This document shows positions 46,675 to 55,714 of a stretch of DNA of 64,000 bases, one piece after another. Source of the DNA: Bacteroidaceae bacterium (lineage in GTDB: Bacteria; Bacteroidota; Bacteroidia; Bacteroidales; Bacteroidaceae); assembly GCA_024398715.1 (NCBI GenBank), contig JAKSIP010000002.1:106113-170112 (forward strand), read 5' to 3'. The notes beneath the pieces were generated by a model that saw only the letters and a program-made list of their open reading frames with translations, did no database searches and was not told the DNA's origin. Both the position numbers and the translations under genes were made by a program. Numbering within the stretch: position 1 is the first letter of the stretch; each line of letters starts with the position of its first letter.

Positions 46675-46837
46675 GAGCTGGCAGCAACCTTCGGAGGACG
46701 TGTCCACCCCCGGACACGGGCAGGGGGTGGGGCCCGTTGGATACGAGTTCTGCGAAGCAGGACGAAGGAGACAATGGGAGGGGCCGGAGTGAGCGAAGCG
46801 AACGGAGTTCCGACGAAGGTTGGCTGCCTGGCAGCTC
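46675..46837 (-). repeat. Palindromic GC-rich unit, right copy (inverted relative to left)
   Basis: Outer arms 46675-46694 and 46814-46837 are imperfect complements. The core, read on the minus strand, has GGCCCCTCCCA (46785-46775), GGGCCCCACCCCC and the hairpin CGTGTCC/GGACACG (46699-46718): the same order as in the left copy but with different outer arms. Confidence 0.7.
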
Positions 46838-46887
46838 GGAACAGTCACTGCAAAAATGAAAAGAGGATGACCTCTAAGTCCATCTGG

Positions 46888-46902
46888 ACTTTTTGGTCGG
46901 CC
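46888..46902 (-). repeat. Right terminal inverted repeat of decayed IS
   Basis: ACTTTTTGGTCGGCC, exact reverse complement of 45851-45865. A small hairpin AAGTCC-atct-GGACTT (46876-46891) overlaps it, and a T-run follows at 46906. Confidence 0.7.
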
Positions 46903-46948
46903 CCTTCTTTTTTTATGCTCATTTGTAATCAAAGTCAAATATAATAAG

Positions 46949-46956
46949 TATCTTTG
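46949..46956 (+). promoter_or_regulatory. Promoter -7 box for rseC-rnf operon
   Basis: TATCTTTG fits TAnnTTTG, 22 bases before ATG 46979, just outside the IS remnant. A TTTG at 46922-46925 lies slightly further upstream than the usual -33 position. Confidence 0.6.
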
Positions 46957-46978
46957 TGTTCGGTAATATGCACTTGTT

Positions 46979-47392
46979 ATGAAAGACAGAATATTGCATG
47001 AGGGAGTTGTGAAACGGGTTCTGGATAACCAACTGATAGTTACTGTTCTCCAACAGTCTTCCTGTGATACCTGCCAGGCAAGGAACGCATGCAGAATATC
47101 AGAGACAAAGGAATGGGAAATAATTGTACCTGTAAACAAAGGCGTTTCTTATTCGGTGGGAGATTCCGTTTGTGTGTCCATGCAGGCTGGCCTTGGATTC
47201 AAAGCCGTGTGGCTCACGTTCGGATATCCGTTGCTGATAGTTCTCTTATGCGTGATACTTGTAAAATTGCTTGGAGGATCTGACCTGTTGGCAGTGGCGG
47301 TTTTGCTGGGAACTGAATTCTTGTGGTATGCAATACTGTTTCTTTTCAGGCGGAAATTGGAGAATAACTACAAATTTAAGATAGAGAATTGA
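46979..47392 (+). CDS. rseC: RseC/SoxR-reducing-system family membrane protein
   Basis: A 137-residue RseC-like protein. The N-terminal soluble domain holds the family Cys cluster [14 protein letters not shown], and two membrane helices follow ([20 protein letters not shown] and a second near 105-120). RseC homologues commonly precede Rnf operons in Bacteroidetes and are linked to Rnf assembly or redox control. Here it is seven bases upstream of rnfB. A metal- or Fe-S-binding role for the cysteines is inferred. Confidence 0.85.
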   Translation: MKDRILHEGVVKRVLDNQLIVTVLQQSSCDTCQARNACRISETKEWEIIVPVNKGVSYSVGDSVCVSMQAGLGFKAVWLTFGYPLLIVLLCVILVKLLGGSDLLAVAVLLGTEFLWYAILFLFRRKLENNYKFKIEN

Positions 47393-47399
47393 TTGGAAT

Positions 47400-48221
47400 A
47401 TGTCTGTAATCTGGATTTCATTGATAATATTGGCAGGAGTAGGGCTTGTTACATCTGTTGTGCTTTTTGTGGTTTCCAAGTTCTTTGTTGTGGAACAGGA
47501 CCCAAGAATCGGACAGATAGAGAAACTGCTGCCCGGTGCCAATTGTGGAGGTTGCGGTTTTCCAGGGTGCAGTGCCTTTGCTGCTGCAGCCGTAGAGAAA
47601 GGTTCTCTGCAAGGTATGGCTTGCAATGCCTGTTCCTCAGAGAAACTTTCTGCTATTGCAGCTGTTCTTGGAAAAGAGGCAGTTCCTGTAGAACCTAAGG
47701 TTGCCGTACTGCGCTGTAACGGAACGTGCTCCAACCGTCCTGCTGTGGCAGTATATCAGGGAGTCCGGCGTTGTTCTGTTGCCAATATTGCGGGAGCCGG
47801 CGAATCTATGTGCAGTTATGGATGTTTTGGATTCGGAGATTGTGCTGCAGCCTGCAAGTTCGGCGCTGTAACTATTTGTCCTGAAACGGGAATAGCAACA
47901 ATAGATCCTTGCAAATGTACGGGTTGCGGAGCTTGTGCTACTGCATGTCCGCGCGGTATCATTTCTCTGATGCCAAAGACAAAACCGGACAAACGCTATT
48001 GGGTGGCATGTTCCAATAAAGAAAAAGGAGCCATCGCAAAACGGTCTTGTGCTGTAGCCTGCATAGGTTGCGGCAAATGTGAAAAGGTCTGTTCTTTCGG
48101 TGCCATTTCCGTTACAGACAATCTTGCATTGATAGATCCTGCAAAATGTTTCCAGTGCGGCAAATGTCTGGATGAGTGTCCAACAAAAGCAATTCAGCGG
48201 TATGATATTCAAAACGTTTAG
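47400..48221 (+). CDS. rnfB: Rnf complex subunit B (Fe-S protein)
   Basis: A 273-residue electron-transfer subunit of the ion-translocating ferredoxin:NAD oxidoreductase. An N-terminal membrane helix ([20 protein letters not shown]) is followed by the four-Fe cluster region [16 protein letters not shown] and ferredoxin motifs [26 protein letters not shown] and [12 protein letters not shown]. It passes electrons from ferredoxin to RnfC. The 3' end overlaps rnfC by 20 bases. Confidence 0.95.
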   Translation: MSVIWISLIILAGVGLVTSVVLFVVSKFFVVEQDPRIGQIEKLLPGANCGGCGFPGCSAFAAAAVEKGSLQGMACNACSSEKLSAIAAVLGKEAVPVEPKVAVLRCNGTCSNRPAVAVYQGVRRCSVANIAGAGESMCSYGCFGFGDCAAACKFGAVTICPETGIATIDPCKCTGCGACATACPRGIISLMPKTKPDKRYWVACSNKEKGAIAKRSCAVACIGCGKCEKVCSFGAISVTDNLALIDPAKCFQCGKCLDECPTKAIQRYDIQNV

Positions 48222-49554
48222 AAAAGGCGGCATAGAAGTCCCTGACAACAAGATGACCAAGGACAGACAGATAGAGCCGGTCCAGATTCCGGATATTGCT
48301 GTTTTCCCGTTATCCCAGCATATAGGTGCACCTGCTGTACCTTGCGTCCAGCCGGGTGACAAGGTGCTTGTGGGTACATTGATTGCCAAAGGAGAGTCTT
48401 TCATGTCTGCCAATATCCACAGCTCGATATGTGGCACAGTAAAGAAAATAGACAAAGCCCCGTGTTTGAACGGTGCGTATGCTCCTGCAATTTATATCGA
48501 GCGCGATAAGGAAAGGGAAGAAGAGTGGGAACCGGCAATAGACCGTTCAGAAACACTTGCAGACGAGTGCTCATTGTCTCCGCAGGAGATAATCGGCAAA
48601 ATCAAGGATGCCGGTATTGTGGGACTTGGCGGAGCCTGTTTCCCTACCCATGTAAAAATGATGCCCCCAAAAGGTGCTGAACTTGATTCCCTTATTGTCA
48701 ATGGTGTTGAATGTGAACCTTATCTGACCGCGGACCATTCCCTTATGCTTGCTCACAGTGCAGAGATTATTGCCGGTATCAGAATCATGATGAAAGCGCT
48801 TGGAGTAAGCAAATCCTATATAGGAATAGAAGCCAACAAGCCCGATGCCATAGCGCTGTTCAGAAAAGAACTGAAATCCTGCAAGAATATCAAGGTGGTT
48901 CCTCTCAAGAAGAAATATCCGCAGGGTGGTGAGAAACAGCTGATTGATGCCGTGCTGCATCGCCGTGTACCGAATCCTCCCGCTATTCCGGCAAATGTTG
49001 GAGTTGTGGTAGAGAATGTTGCCACTGTTTATGCAATATATCAGGCCGTACAGAAGAACCGTCCTCTGATTGACCGTGTGGTTACTGTCACCGGCAACAG
49101 TGTAGCCAGGCCTTCAAACTTTATTTCCAGACTTGGTATCAGCGTGAATCTTCTTATTGAAAATGCCGGCGGCATTCCTGAAGATACGGGAAAAATACTG
49201 CATGGCGGACCTATGATGGGTAAACCTATGCGTAATCTGGAGATTCCCATGACAAAAGGTACATCTGGAATTGTGCTTTTGCCGGAGACCGTTTCCACGC
49301 GTCAGCCGGAGCAGAACTGCATCCGGTGCGCTATGTGTGTGGAGGCCTGCCCAATGGGACTTGAACCTTATCTGCTGGCTCAGGCTGCAGCTGATTCAGA
49401 TTGGGAAACTGCAGAAAAGGAAGGGATTATGACATGTATTGAATGCGGATGCTGCCAGTCAACCTGTCCTTCTTTCCGCCCGTTGCTTGACTGGGTCAGA
49501 TATTCCAAGAATAAAGTTGGCGGCATTATCCGCCAGCGCAATATAAAGAAATAA
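48202..49554 (+). CDS. rnfC: Rnf complex subunit C (NADH-side flavo-Fe-S protein)
   Basis: A 450-residue peripheral subunit at the NAD(H) side of Rnf. It starts [17 protein letters not shown], the family's typical start; an ATG ten codons earlier deep in rnfB is less likely. Motifs are [15 protein letters not shown] (nucleotide/FMN region), [14 protein letters not shown], and two 4Fe-4S motifs [12 protein letters not shown] and [12 protein letters not shown]. It is two bases from rnfD. Confidence 0.95.
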   Translation: MIFKTFRKGGIEVPDNKMTKDRQIEPVQIPDIAVFPLSQHIGAPAVPCVQPGDKVLVGTLIAKGESFMSANIHSSICGTVKKIDKAPCLNGAYAPAIYIERDKEREEEWEPAIDRSETLADECSLSPQEIIGKIKDAGIVGLGGACFPTHVKMMPPKGAELDSLIVNGVECEPYLTADHSLMLAHSAEIIAGIRIMMKALGVSKSYIGIEANKPDAIALFRKELKSCKNIKVVPLKKKYPQGGEKQLIDAVLHRRVPNPPAIPANVGVVVENVATVYAIYQAVQKNRPLIDRVVTVTGNSVARPSNFISRLGISVNLLIENAGGIPEDTGKILHGGPMMGKPMRNLEIPMTKGTSGIVLLPETVSTRQPEQNCIRCAMCVEACPMGLEPYLLAQAAADSDWETAEKEGIMTCIECGCCQSTCPSFRPLLDWVRYSKNKVGGIIRQRNIKK

Positions 49555-49555
49555 A

Positions 49556-50536
49556 ATGGACTTGAACAAACTTTCCATATCAACGGCTCCACATATACAC
49601 AGGAATACCTATGTAAGAAAGAGCATGGCAATTGTAGTTATTGCTCTTTTGCCGGCGTTTGCGGTTGCCGTATGGCAATTCGGAGTAAGTGCGGTTATTG
49701 TGACCGCAGTTTCTGTATGTTCCTGCGTACTGTTTGAGTGGCTTGGATGCAAGTATCTGTTGAAGAAACCCTGCACGTTGGGCGATGGCTCTGCAATAGT
49801 GACAGGTCTTCTGCTTGCATTCAATCTGCCGTCTTCCATGCCTCTGTATCAGATTGTGACAGGCGCAGCCGTAGCGATAGGACTTGGCAAGCTGGTCTTT
49901 GGCGGTATTGGAAACAATCCGTTCAATCCGGCTTTGGTAGGACGTGTATTCATGCTTGTATCTTTCCCTACCAGAATGACATCGTGGCCTGCCGTAGGGC
50001 AGATGCTGGCATATACCGATGCCACAACATGCGCCACTCCTTTGTATTACGTAAAAGGTATGGTCCAGGGATACGGTGTCAATATGTCTGATCTTCCAAC
50101 ATTCTGGGATATGTTCTGGGGACGAATGCCAGGCTGTATTGGAGAAATCTCTGCCATAGCCCTGATTGCAGGTCTTGTCATTCTGCTTGTTACCAGAACA
50201 ATAACATGGCATATCCCGGTTTCAATACTCGCTACCGTTGCAGTAATTGCAACCGCTTTGCACTTTGCCAGTCCTGATCTGTTCATAGCTCCGCAGTATC
50301 ATCTTATGTGCGGAGGTCTGCTGTTGGGCTCATGTTTCATGGCGACAGACTATACAACATCTCCAATGACCCACAAGGGAATGGTAATCTATGGAATATG
50401 CATAGGGTTCATTACAATGGTGATACGTTTGTTCGGTTCCTATCCGGAGGGAATGTCTTTCGCTATTCTTATCATGAATGCGTTTGTTCCCCTTATAAAC
50501 AGGGGCTGCCGTTCAAGACATTTTTCAAAAATTTAA
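49556..50536 (+). CDS. rnfD: Rnf complex subunit D (membrane flavoprotein)
   Basis: A 326-residue integral membrane subunit with about nine to ten helices, homologous to NqrB. FGGIGNNPFNPALVGRVF is the conserved family stretch. The expected covalent FMN threonine lies in DATTCATPLYYVKG, the counterpart of the SGAT motif. With RnfG it forms the flavin relay and ion path. It starts two bases after rnfC. Confidence 0.94.
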   Translation: MDLNKLSISTAPHIHRNTYVRKSMAIVVIALLPAFAVAVWQFGVSAVIVTAVSVCSCVLFEWLGCKYLLKKPCTLGDGSAIVTGLLLAFNLPSSMPLYQIVTGAAVAIGLGKLVFGGIGNNPFNPALVGRVFMLVSFPTRMTSWPAVGQMLAYTDATTCATPLYYVKGMVQGYGVNMSDLPTFWDMFWGRMPGCIGEISAIALIAGLVILLVTRTITWHIPVSILATVAVIATALHFASPDLFIAPQYHLMCGGLLLGSCFMATDYTTSPMTHKGMVIYGICIGFITMVIRLFGSYPEGMSFAILIMNAFVPLINRGCRSRHFSKI

Positions 50537-50548
50537 TACAGTCTGCTT

Positions 50549-51325
50549 ATGAAGAAAGTGAAATCAGGTTTTTGGGGAATGTCGCTGAGTCTGACATTGA
50601 TATCCGCCGTGGCGGCTGTTCTGCTTGGTAAAGTATTCGGCATCACAGACATTATAATCCAGGACATATCGGAAAAGAACAAATTGAGCGGTATATTGGA
50701 TGTTGTGGCTCCGGATTGCACAGATTTTTCCGCATATACAATTTCTGAACCCGTCAATGCAGGCGGATCAAATGTCTATAATGTATATAATGCTGCAGAC
50801 AGTACCCTGGCAGGTATAGCTGTCGAAAGCAGCGATAACGGTTTTGGCGGTGAACTTACCATACTGTTCGGTTTCAGTCCGGATTGGACAATTACCGGTT
50901 ATAAGGTAATGAAACATTCTGAAACTCCGGGTCTGGGTGCACAGGTGGACCAGTGGTTCAAGAGTGGACCGGCGGTGGCATCGGGTACCGGAGGTTTCTC
51001 AGTCAAACGTAAGAGACCCGTTGAAAGTACACTGGTAGGCTCTGCTGTAGGCGGAAACCATAACATTATTGGTGCAAATATGTCCGCCCAAAGCGTATCC
51101 CTGTCAAAAGACGGCGGTACGATAGATGCAATAACGGCATCTACAATAACCAGCCGCGCGTTTATGCGCACTTTGAAAAAGGCATATACTGCTGCCAATC
51201 CCGGTGCTGCTGTTGATGCTGTTACCGATGCCACCACTTCTGCAACTTCGGTTGGCGCTGCCGATGCTTCGGCTGAACCCGAACTGACTTTTGTAAGAAG
51301 CAAACATTCCGGTAAACGCAAATAA
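50549..51325 (+). CDS. rnfG: Rnf complex subunit G (covalent FMN subunit)
   Basis: A 258-residue periplasm-facing FMN subunit: an N-terminal helix (LTLISAVAAVLLGKVFG), FMN-binding domain motifs GYKVMKHSETPGLGAQ, and the flavinylation region IDAITASTITSRAF near residue 195. The protein continues for about 50 residues with an Ala/Thr/Asp-rich tail (DATTSATSVGAADASAE) beyond the usual end. It is twelve bases after rnfD. Confidence 0.92.
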   Translation: MKKVKSGFWGMSLSLTLISAVAAVLLGKVFGITDIIIQDISEKNKLSGILDVVAPDCTDFSAYTISEPVNAGGSNVYNVYNAADSTLAGIAVESSDNGFGGELTILFGFSPDWTITGYKVMKHSETPGLGAQVDQWFKSGPAVASGTGGFSVKRKRPVESTLVGSAVGGNHNIIGANMSAQSVSLSKDGGTIDAITASTITSRAFMRTLKKAYTAANPGAAVDAVTDATTSATSVGAADASAEPELTFVRSKHSGKRK

Positions 51326-51335
51326 TCTGATCTGT

Positions 51336-51929
51336 ATGAAAAAATATTTTGAAATATTCATAAACGGAGTAGTAAAGGAGAATCCTACATTTGTACTGCT
51401 TCTTGGAATGTGTCCAACACTGGCAACTACCACATCGGCCCTGAACGGTATGGGAATGGGACTTGCTACGATGTTCGTACTGATTTTTTCCAACCTGTTT
51501 ATATCTCTGCTCAAGAATCTTATTCCAGATGGTGTACGTATTCCTTGCTATATAGTGGTTATCGCAACTTTTGTAACCATACTCCAAATGCTTATGCAGG
51601 CATATGTACCATCGCTTTACAGCACTCTGGGATTGTTCATTCCGCTGATTGTGGTCAATTGCATCATTCTTGGACGTGCCGAGGCTTTTGCAGCAAAACA
51701 CAATCCTCTTGAATCATTGGTGGACGGCATAGGTACCGGACTCGGCTTTACATGCGCTTTGACTCTGCTGGGTCTTGTACGTGAGTTTCTTGGTAAGGGC
51801 TCTTTGTTCGGAAATGTAATCCTTCCTTCACAGATGAATATTCTTGTGTTCGTTCTTGCTCCCGGAGCATTTATCACACTGGGACTGCTTATTGCTGTTG
51901 TCAATTCAGTTAAGAATAAAAAAGATTAA
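51336..51929 (+). CDS. rnfE: Rnf complex subunit E
   Basis: A 197-residue membrane subunit (NqrD homologue) with six helices. The start, FEIFINGVVKENPTFVLLLGMCPTLATT, carries a conserved Cys of the membrane Fe-S site shared with RnfA. LGRAEAFAAKHNPLESLVDGIG is the second family signature. It pairs with RnfA to form the inverted-topology core. Confidence 0.94.
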   Translation: MKKYFEIFINGVVKENPTFVLLLGMCPTLATTTSALNGMGMGLATMFVLIFSNLFISLLKNLIPDGVRIPCYIVVIATFVTILQMLMQAYVPSLYSTLGLFIPLIVVNCIILGRAEAFAAKHNPLESLVDGIGTGLGFTCALTLLGLVREFLGKGSLFGNVILPSQMNILVFVLAPGAFITLGLLIAVVNSVKNKKD

Positions 51930-51934
51930 TCGGT

Positions 51935-52552
51935 ATGGCATATTTCCTTATATTCATTTCGGCAATATTCGTAAACAATATAGTTCTGTCCCAGTTTTTG
52001 GGCATTTGTCCGTTCCTTGGAGTTTCCAAGAAAATTCCAACCGCATTAGGTATGGGAATTGCCGTATCTTTTGTACTCGTAATAGCTGTTGTAGCAACGT
52101 ACCTTCTGCAACAATATGTTCTTGTTCCGCTGAATGTCGGGTTCCTTCAGACCATTCTGTTCATTCTTGTAATTGCCGGACTGGTGCAGATGCTGGAAAT
52201 GATAATCAGAAAAATATCGCCGTCTTTGTATCAGGCGTTAGGCATATTCCTTCCGCTTATTACAACAAACTGCTGTGTTCTTGGCGTTTCCCTGTTGGTT
52301 GCCAATGGAACATACCAGGCTCAGGGCGCCCAATTGACGTTGCTTACTGGCGTTATCTACGCTTTTGCTACGGCTATCGGTTTTGCTTTGGCATTGGTGA
52401 TATTTGCGGGAATCCGTGAACAGCTGGCTCGTGTCCAGATACCGCGTAACATGCAGGGTATGGCAATAGCCCTGATTACCGCCGGTCTGCTTGCTCTCGC
52501 TTTTATGGGATTCAATGGAGTCGATGCCGGCATTGCCGCTCTTCTCAAATAA
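51935..52552 (+). CDS. rnfA: Rnf complex subunit A
   Basis: A 205-residue membrane subunit (NqrE homologue) with six helices, the partner of RnfE. Motifs are NNIVLSQFLGICPFLGVSKK (Cys for the membrane Fe-S site) and LPLITTNCCVLGVSLL. It is the last gene of the rseC-rnfBCDGEA order and ends three bases from the convergent ispE stop. Confidence 0.95.
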   Translation: MAYFLIFISAIFVNNIVLSQFLGICPFLGVSKKIPTALGMGIAVSFVLVIAVVATYLLQQYVLVPLNVGFLQTILFILVIAGLVQMLEMIIRKISPSLYQALGIFLPLITTNCCVLGVSLLVANGTYQAQGAQLTLLTGVIYAFATAIGFALALVIFAGIREQLARVQIPRNMQGMAIALITAGLLALAFMGFNGVDAGIAALLK

Positions 52553-52555
52553 TTT

Positions 52556-53368
52556 TCAGAACAGAGCTCTCTCTTTGTAATACATGCCCGGAAAACGGTC
52601 TTGTATCTCAACTGTTTTCTGTTTGAAAATACCGTAGAAAGCACTTCCGGATCCGGTCATAGATGCGTACAAGGCACCGCTTGCATACAATTCCTCTTTG
52701 ATGGAACGCAGGTCCGGATATGAGCGGTAAATGACTTCCTCAAAATCGTTGGACAGAATATTCTTCCACTCCTCAATAGGCTGCCGGACTGCATCCAACG
52801 GAGAAATTTCCGGTTTGTGAGGGGTGATACCGGCATACGCCTGTGCTGTTGAAATGCCAACTGCAGGCTTTACTATTACAATTGTATAGCCCGATAATGA
52901 CAAATCCACCGGTTGCAGAATGTCTCCTTTACCGGTCGCGAAAACAGGTTTTGAATTTATGAAAAATGCACAATCCGCACCAAGCTGTGCTGCGTAACGC
53001 TGACGTGCCGATTCAGTAAGACGCAGACCGAAACGGCGGCTCAGAAGATTGATCATGCCGGCGGCATCGGAAGAACCTCCACCCATACCGGCCTGGGTTG
53101 GAATCTGCTTGTGAAGACGTATGCTCAATGGCGGTATTTCAAAGTCTTCTTTCATCAGATTGTATGCTTTTATTACCAGATTGTCCTGTTCGTTGCCCTC
53201 AATCCTGTTTCCTGTCATGATGAGACGCGTCTCTCTGTGAACGCATATGGAAAGGCTGTCCTGAATGTTGATGGGGTAGAACACCGTTTCAATATTGTGA
53301 AAACCGTCTGCTCTTTTTTCTGTTACGTTAAGACCTATGTTGATCTTAGCCTGTGGGTACTGTATCAT
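52556..53368 (-). CDS. ispE: 4-diphosphocytidyl-2-C-methyl-D-erythritol kinase
   Basis: A 270-residue GHMP kinase of the MEP isoprenoid pathway that phosphorylates CDP-methylerythritol. It starts with the family pattern PQAKINIGLNVTEKRADGFH; the ATP-binding GHMP loop is PTQAGMGGGSSDAAGMINLL, and the C-terminal motif is ASMTGSGSAFYGIF. Length is normal. It lies 11 bp downstream of dnaB and is convergent with rnfA. Confidence 0.96.
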   Translation of the reverse strand: MIQYPQAKINIGLNVTEKRADGFHNIETVFYPINIQDSLSICVHRETRLIMTGNRIEGNEQDNLVIKAYNLMKEDFEIPPLSIRLHKQIPTQAGMGGGSSDAAGMINLLSRRFGLRLTESARQRYAAQLGADCAFFINSKPVFATGKGDILQPVDLSLSGYTIVIVKPAVGISTAQAYAGITPHKPEISPLDAVRQPIEEWKNILSNDFEEVIYRSYPDLRSIKEELYASGALYASMTGSGSAFYGIFKQKTVEIQDRFPGMYYKERALF

Positions 53369-53379
53369 AGTTATTTTGT

Positions 53380-54921
53380 TTAATAAGGTACAAAGTCAGA
53401 CTGTTGGGGCATTCCAATACCTGTCATCGAATCCAAAGGATCGATAGGAGCCTGTGTATCAATGCTGGGGGCATTCCCGGAATTGTCACCGGATTTTTTC
53501 CTGTTCAATTTGGAAGAGATTGTCCGCGATTCCAGATTGTCAAACCTTGCATAGGTGCTTTGGAAAGCCAGTCTGACATCGCCTGTACTACCGTTACGGT
53601 GCTTTGCAATAATGATTTCTGCTACGCCGTGAAGGTCGTTGTGATAATTGTCCTCATATATCTTGTAATATTCCGGACGGTGAATCATACATACAATATC
53701 AGCATCCTGTTCAATTGAACCGGACTCACGCAAATCACTCAACTGCGGTCTTTTGCCATCGTAGCCTTCTCTGGACTCTACGTTACGGTTCAACTGGCTC
53801 AGTGCAATGACAGGTATGTTCAACTCCTTTGCAAGGGCTTTCAGGTTTCGAGATATGACACTGATTTCTTCCTGGCGGTTGCTGTTGCGCATACCGCTGT
53901 TCATAAGCTGCAGGTAGTCAATGATTATAAGCTGGATGTCATGTTCGCTTTTCAGTTTCAACGCCTTTGAACGCAACGAACCGATTGTAAGACCTTCTGT
54001 CTGGTCCAGATATACTGGAGCGTCTCTCAGCTGGCCTATTTTGGCATCGAGCATCTGCCACTCGAACTGTTGCAGATCCCCTTTGCGCAATTTTTCTGCG
54101 CCAATCTCGCAAACATTTGAAATCAAACGGTTTACCAACTGCACATTCTGCATTTCAAGAGAAAACATTGCAACCGGTATGCGGTTCCTGACTGCAATAT
54201 TTGCAAGCATGGACAGAGAGAATGCCGTTTTTCCCATTGCCGGACGTGCGGCAATGATAATGAAATCGGACTTCTGCCAGCCGTTTGTCATCTCGTCCAG
54301 TTTGGTAAAACCTGTTGCCAGTCCGCTCATGCCTTCTTTCTGCTGGGACAGCTCTTCCAAACGTTTCATGGCACGGTCCAATACAGGATTTATATGCTCA
54401 TAATCTTTCTTTGAACTGGTCTCCGCTATTTTGAACAGGGCACCCTGTGCATCCTGGATGGTTTCATTGATATCGCAGGTCTCGTCAAATGCGTTGGTCT
54501 GCAAATCTCCCGCAAGTGTAATCAGACGGCGCGCTTTTGATTTCTGCTGTATGATTGCGGCGTGGGATTCTATGTGTGCGGCCGATGCCACCTGACTTGC
54601 AAGTCTGGACAGATAACCTATACCGCCGGCTTCTTCAAGTTCTCCGTTTGAGCGCAAACGCTCCTTGACGGTAAGAATATCTATGGGCTCCTGCTTTGCA
54701 ATCAAAGATTTGATGGCACCATAGATGAGCTGGTTCTTGCGTTCGTAGAATGATTCTTCGGAAAGGGTGTCGCTTACTTTATAATAGGCTTCCTCGTCCA
54801 CCATCAGTGCACCCAGTACTGCCTCTTCCAGATCTGCGGCCTGGGGAGGCAGATGATTGAGCATTCCCATTGAATCCGGGTCTGCTACTGTTCTTGTTTT
54901 TTTCTTGTTAGTCTGTTCCAT
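53380..54921 (-). CDS. dnaB: Replicative DNA helicase
   Basis: A 513-residue hexameric helicase that unwinds DNA at the fork. The N-terminal DnaB domain (PPQAADLEEAVLGALMVDEE) and RecA-like C-terminal domain carry Walker A RPAMGKTAFSLSM (near 226), Walker B LIIIDYLQLM, and RNLKALAKELNIPVIALSQL; HRNGSTGDVRLAF follows. There is no intein. A weak -7-like box TACCTTTA lies on the minus strand at 54934-54941. Confidence 0.97.
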   Translation of the reverse strand: MEQTNKKKTRTVADPDSMGMLNHLPPQAADLEEAVLGALMVDEEAYYKVSDTLSEESFYERKNQLIYGAIKSLIAKQEPIDILTVKERLRSNGELEEAGGIGYLSRLASQVASAAHIESHAAIIQQKSKARRLITLAGDLQTNAFDETCDINETIQDAQGALFKIAETSSKKDYEHINPVLDRAMKRLEELSQQKEGMSGLATGFTKLDEMTNGWQKSDFIIIAARPAMGKTAFSLSMLANIAVRNRIPVAMFSLEMQNVQLVNRLISNVCEIGAEKLRKGDLQQFEWQMLDAKIGQLRDAPVYLDQTEGLTIGSLRSKALKLKSEHDIQLIIIDYLQLMNSGMRNSNRQEEISVISRNLKALAKELNIPVIALSQLNRNVESREGYDGKRPQLSDLRESGSIEQDADIVCMIHRPEYYKIYEDNYHNDLHGVAEIIIAKHRNGSTGDVRLAFQSTYARFDNLESRTISSKLNRKKSGDNSGNAPSIDTQAPIDPLDSMTGIGMPQQSDFVPY

Positions 54922-55063
54922 TGTTTTGCGGTGTAAAGGTAGTGTTTATGTTTCAATTATATCATGATATGCCGTTTTATTTTCAACACGTTTTCAACAA
55001 AAACAGCCAGTCACCGGTTTTGTCCGGCAGACTGGCTGTCTTATTCTATCCAAGCTGATTCTT

Positions 55064-55603
55064 TCAGAAATTGTCTGCGTGAACCTCAAAATAGGACTGA
55101 GGATGGTTGCATGTTGGACATACCTGCGGAGCTTTTGTGCCCACTACAATGTGACCGCAGTTACGGCACTCCCAGATTTTGACTTCTGATTTCTCAAAAA
55201 CCTGTGCTGTCTCTATATTTTTGAGCAATGCGCGGTAACGTTCCTCGTGACGCTTCTCAATTGCGGCAACCAGGCGGAAACGTGCGGCAAGGCCCTTGAA
55301 ACCCTCTTCTTCTGCAGTCTTTGCAAAATTCTCGTACATGTCTGTCCACTCAAAGTTCTCTCCTTCTGCGGCAGCAAGCAGGTTCTGTGGAGTGTCTCCA
55401 ATTTCATTCAGTTCCTTGAACCAGAGCTTTGCATGTTCTTTTTCGTTGTTGGCTGTAGCTTCAAACAAAGCGGCAATCTGCTCGTAGCCTTCTTTCTTTG
55501 CAACAGATGCAAAATAGGTGTACTTGTTACGTGCCTGACTTTCTCCTGCAAATGCAGCCTGAAGATTCTTTTCAGTCTGTGTTCCTTTGTACTTGTTTTC
55601 CAT
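55064..55603 (-). CDS. rbr: Rubrerythrin
   Basis: A 179-residue di-iron peroxidase that protects anaerobes from hydrogen peroxide. The ferritin-like N-terminal domain has the ligand motifs [14 protein letters not shown] and [10 protein letters not shown]. The C-terminal rubredoxin-like domain binds one Fe through CRNCGH and CPTCNH. Single gene with its own promoter box, divergent from pheT. Confidence 0.96.
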   Translation of the reverse strand: MENKYKGTQTEKNLQAAFAGESQARNKYTYFASVAKKEGYEQIAALFEATANNEKEHAKLWFKELNEIGDTPQNLLAAAEGENFEWTDMYENFAKTAEEEGFKGLAARFRLVAAIEKRHEERYRALLKNIETAQVFEKSEVKIWECRNCGHIVVGTKAPQVCPTCNHPQSYFEVHADNF

Positions 55604-55628
55604 AAATCTATATTTTTAAAAGTTTATG

Positions 55629-55636
55629 CGAATATA
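55629..55636 (-). promoter_or_regulatory. Promoter -7 box for rubrerythrin
   Basis: Minus-strand TATATTCG fits TAnnTTCG, 26 bases upstream of ATG 55603. Confidence 0.5.
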
Positions 55637-55660
55637 TAAAATTATCTTGTATAAAAGTAT

Positions 55661-55668
55661 TAACTTTG
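55661..55668 (+). promoter_or_regulatory. Promoter -7 box for pheT
   Basis: TAACTTTG fits TAnnTTTG, 47 bases before ATG 55715. The leader is short, with no T-box or Phe-rich leader peptide. Confidence 0.55.
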
Positions 55669-55714
55669 CAAATTAAAAAAAATAAAGTTTGTTAAACCGT
55701 AAAATAACAGATAT

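Noticed and set aside
46651..47139. 162-codon minus-strand frame beside the IS remnant
   Set aside because: It is antisense to rseC at one end and crosses the palindromic unit at the other; not the missing transposase part.
55604..55714. Phe-type attenuator or T-box before pheT
   Set aside because: The leader is under 50 bases from the likely start, with no Phe-rich peptide, T-box sequence or terminator.
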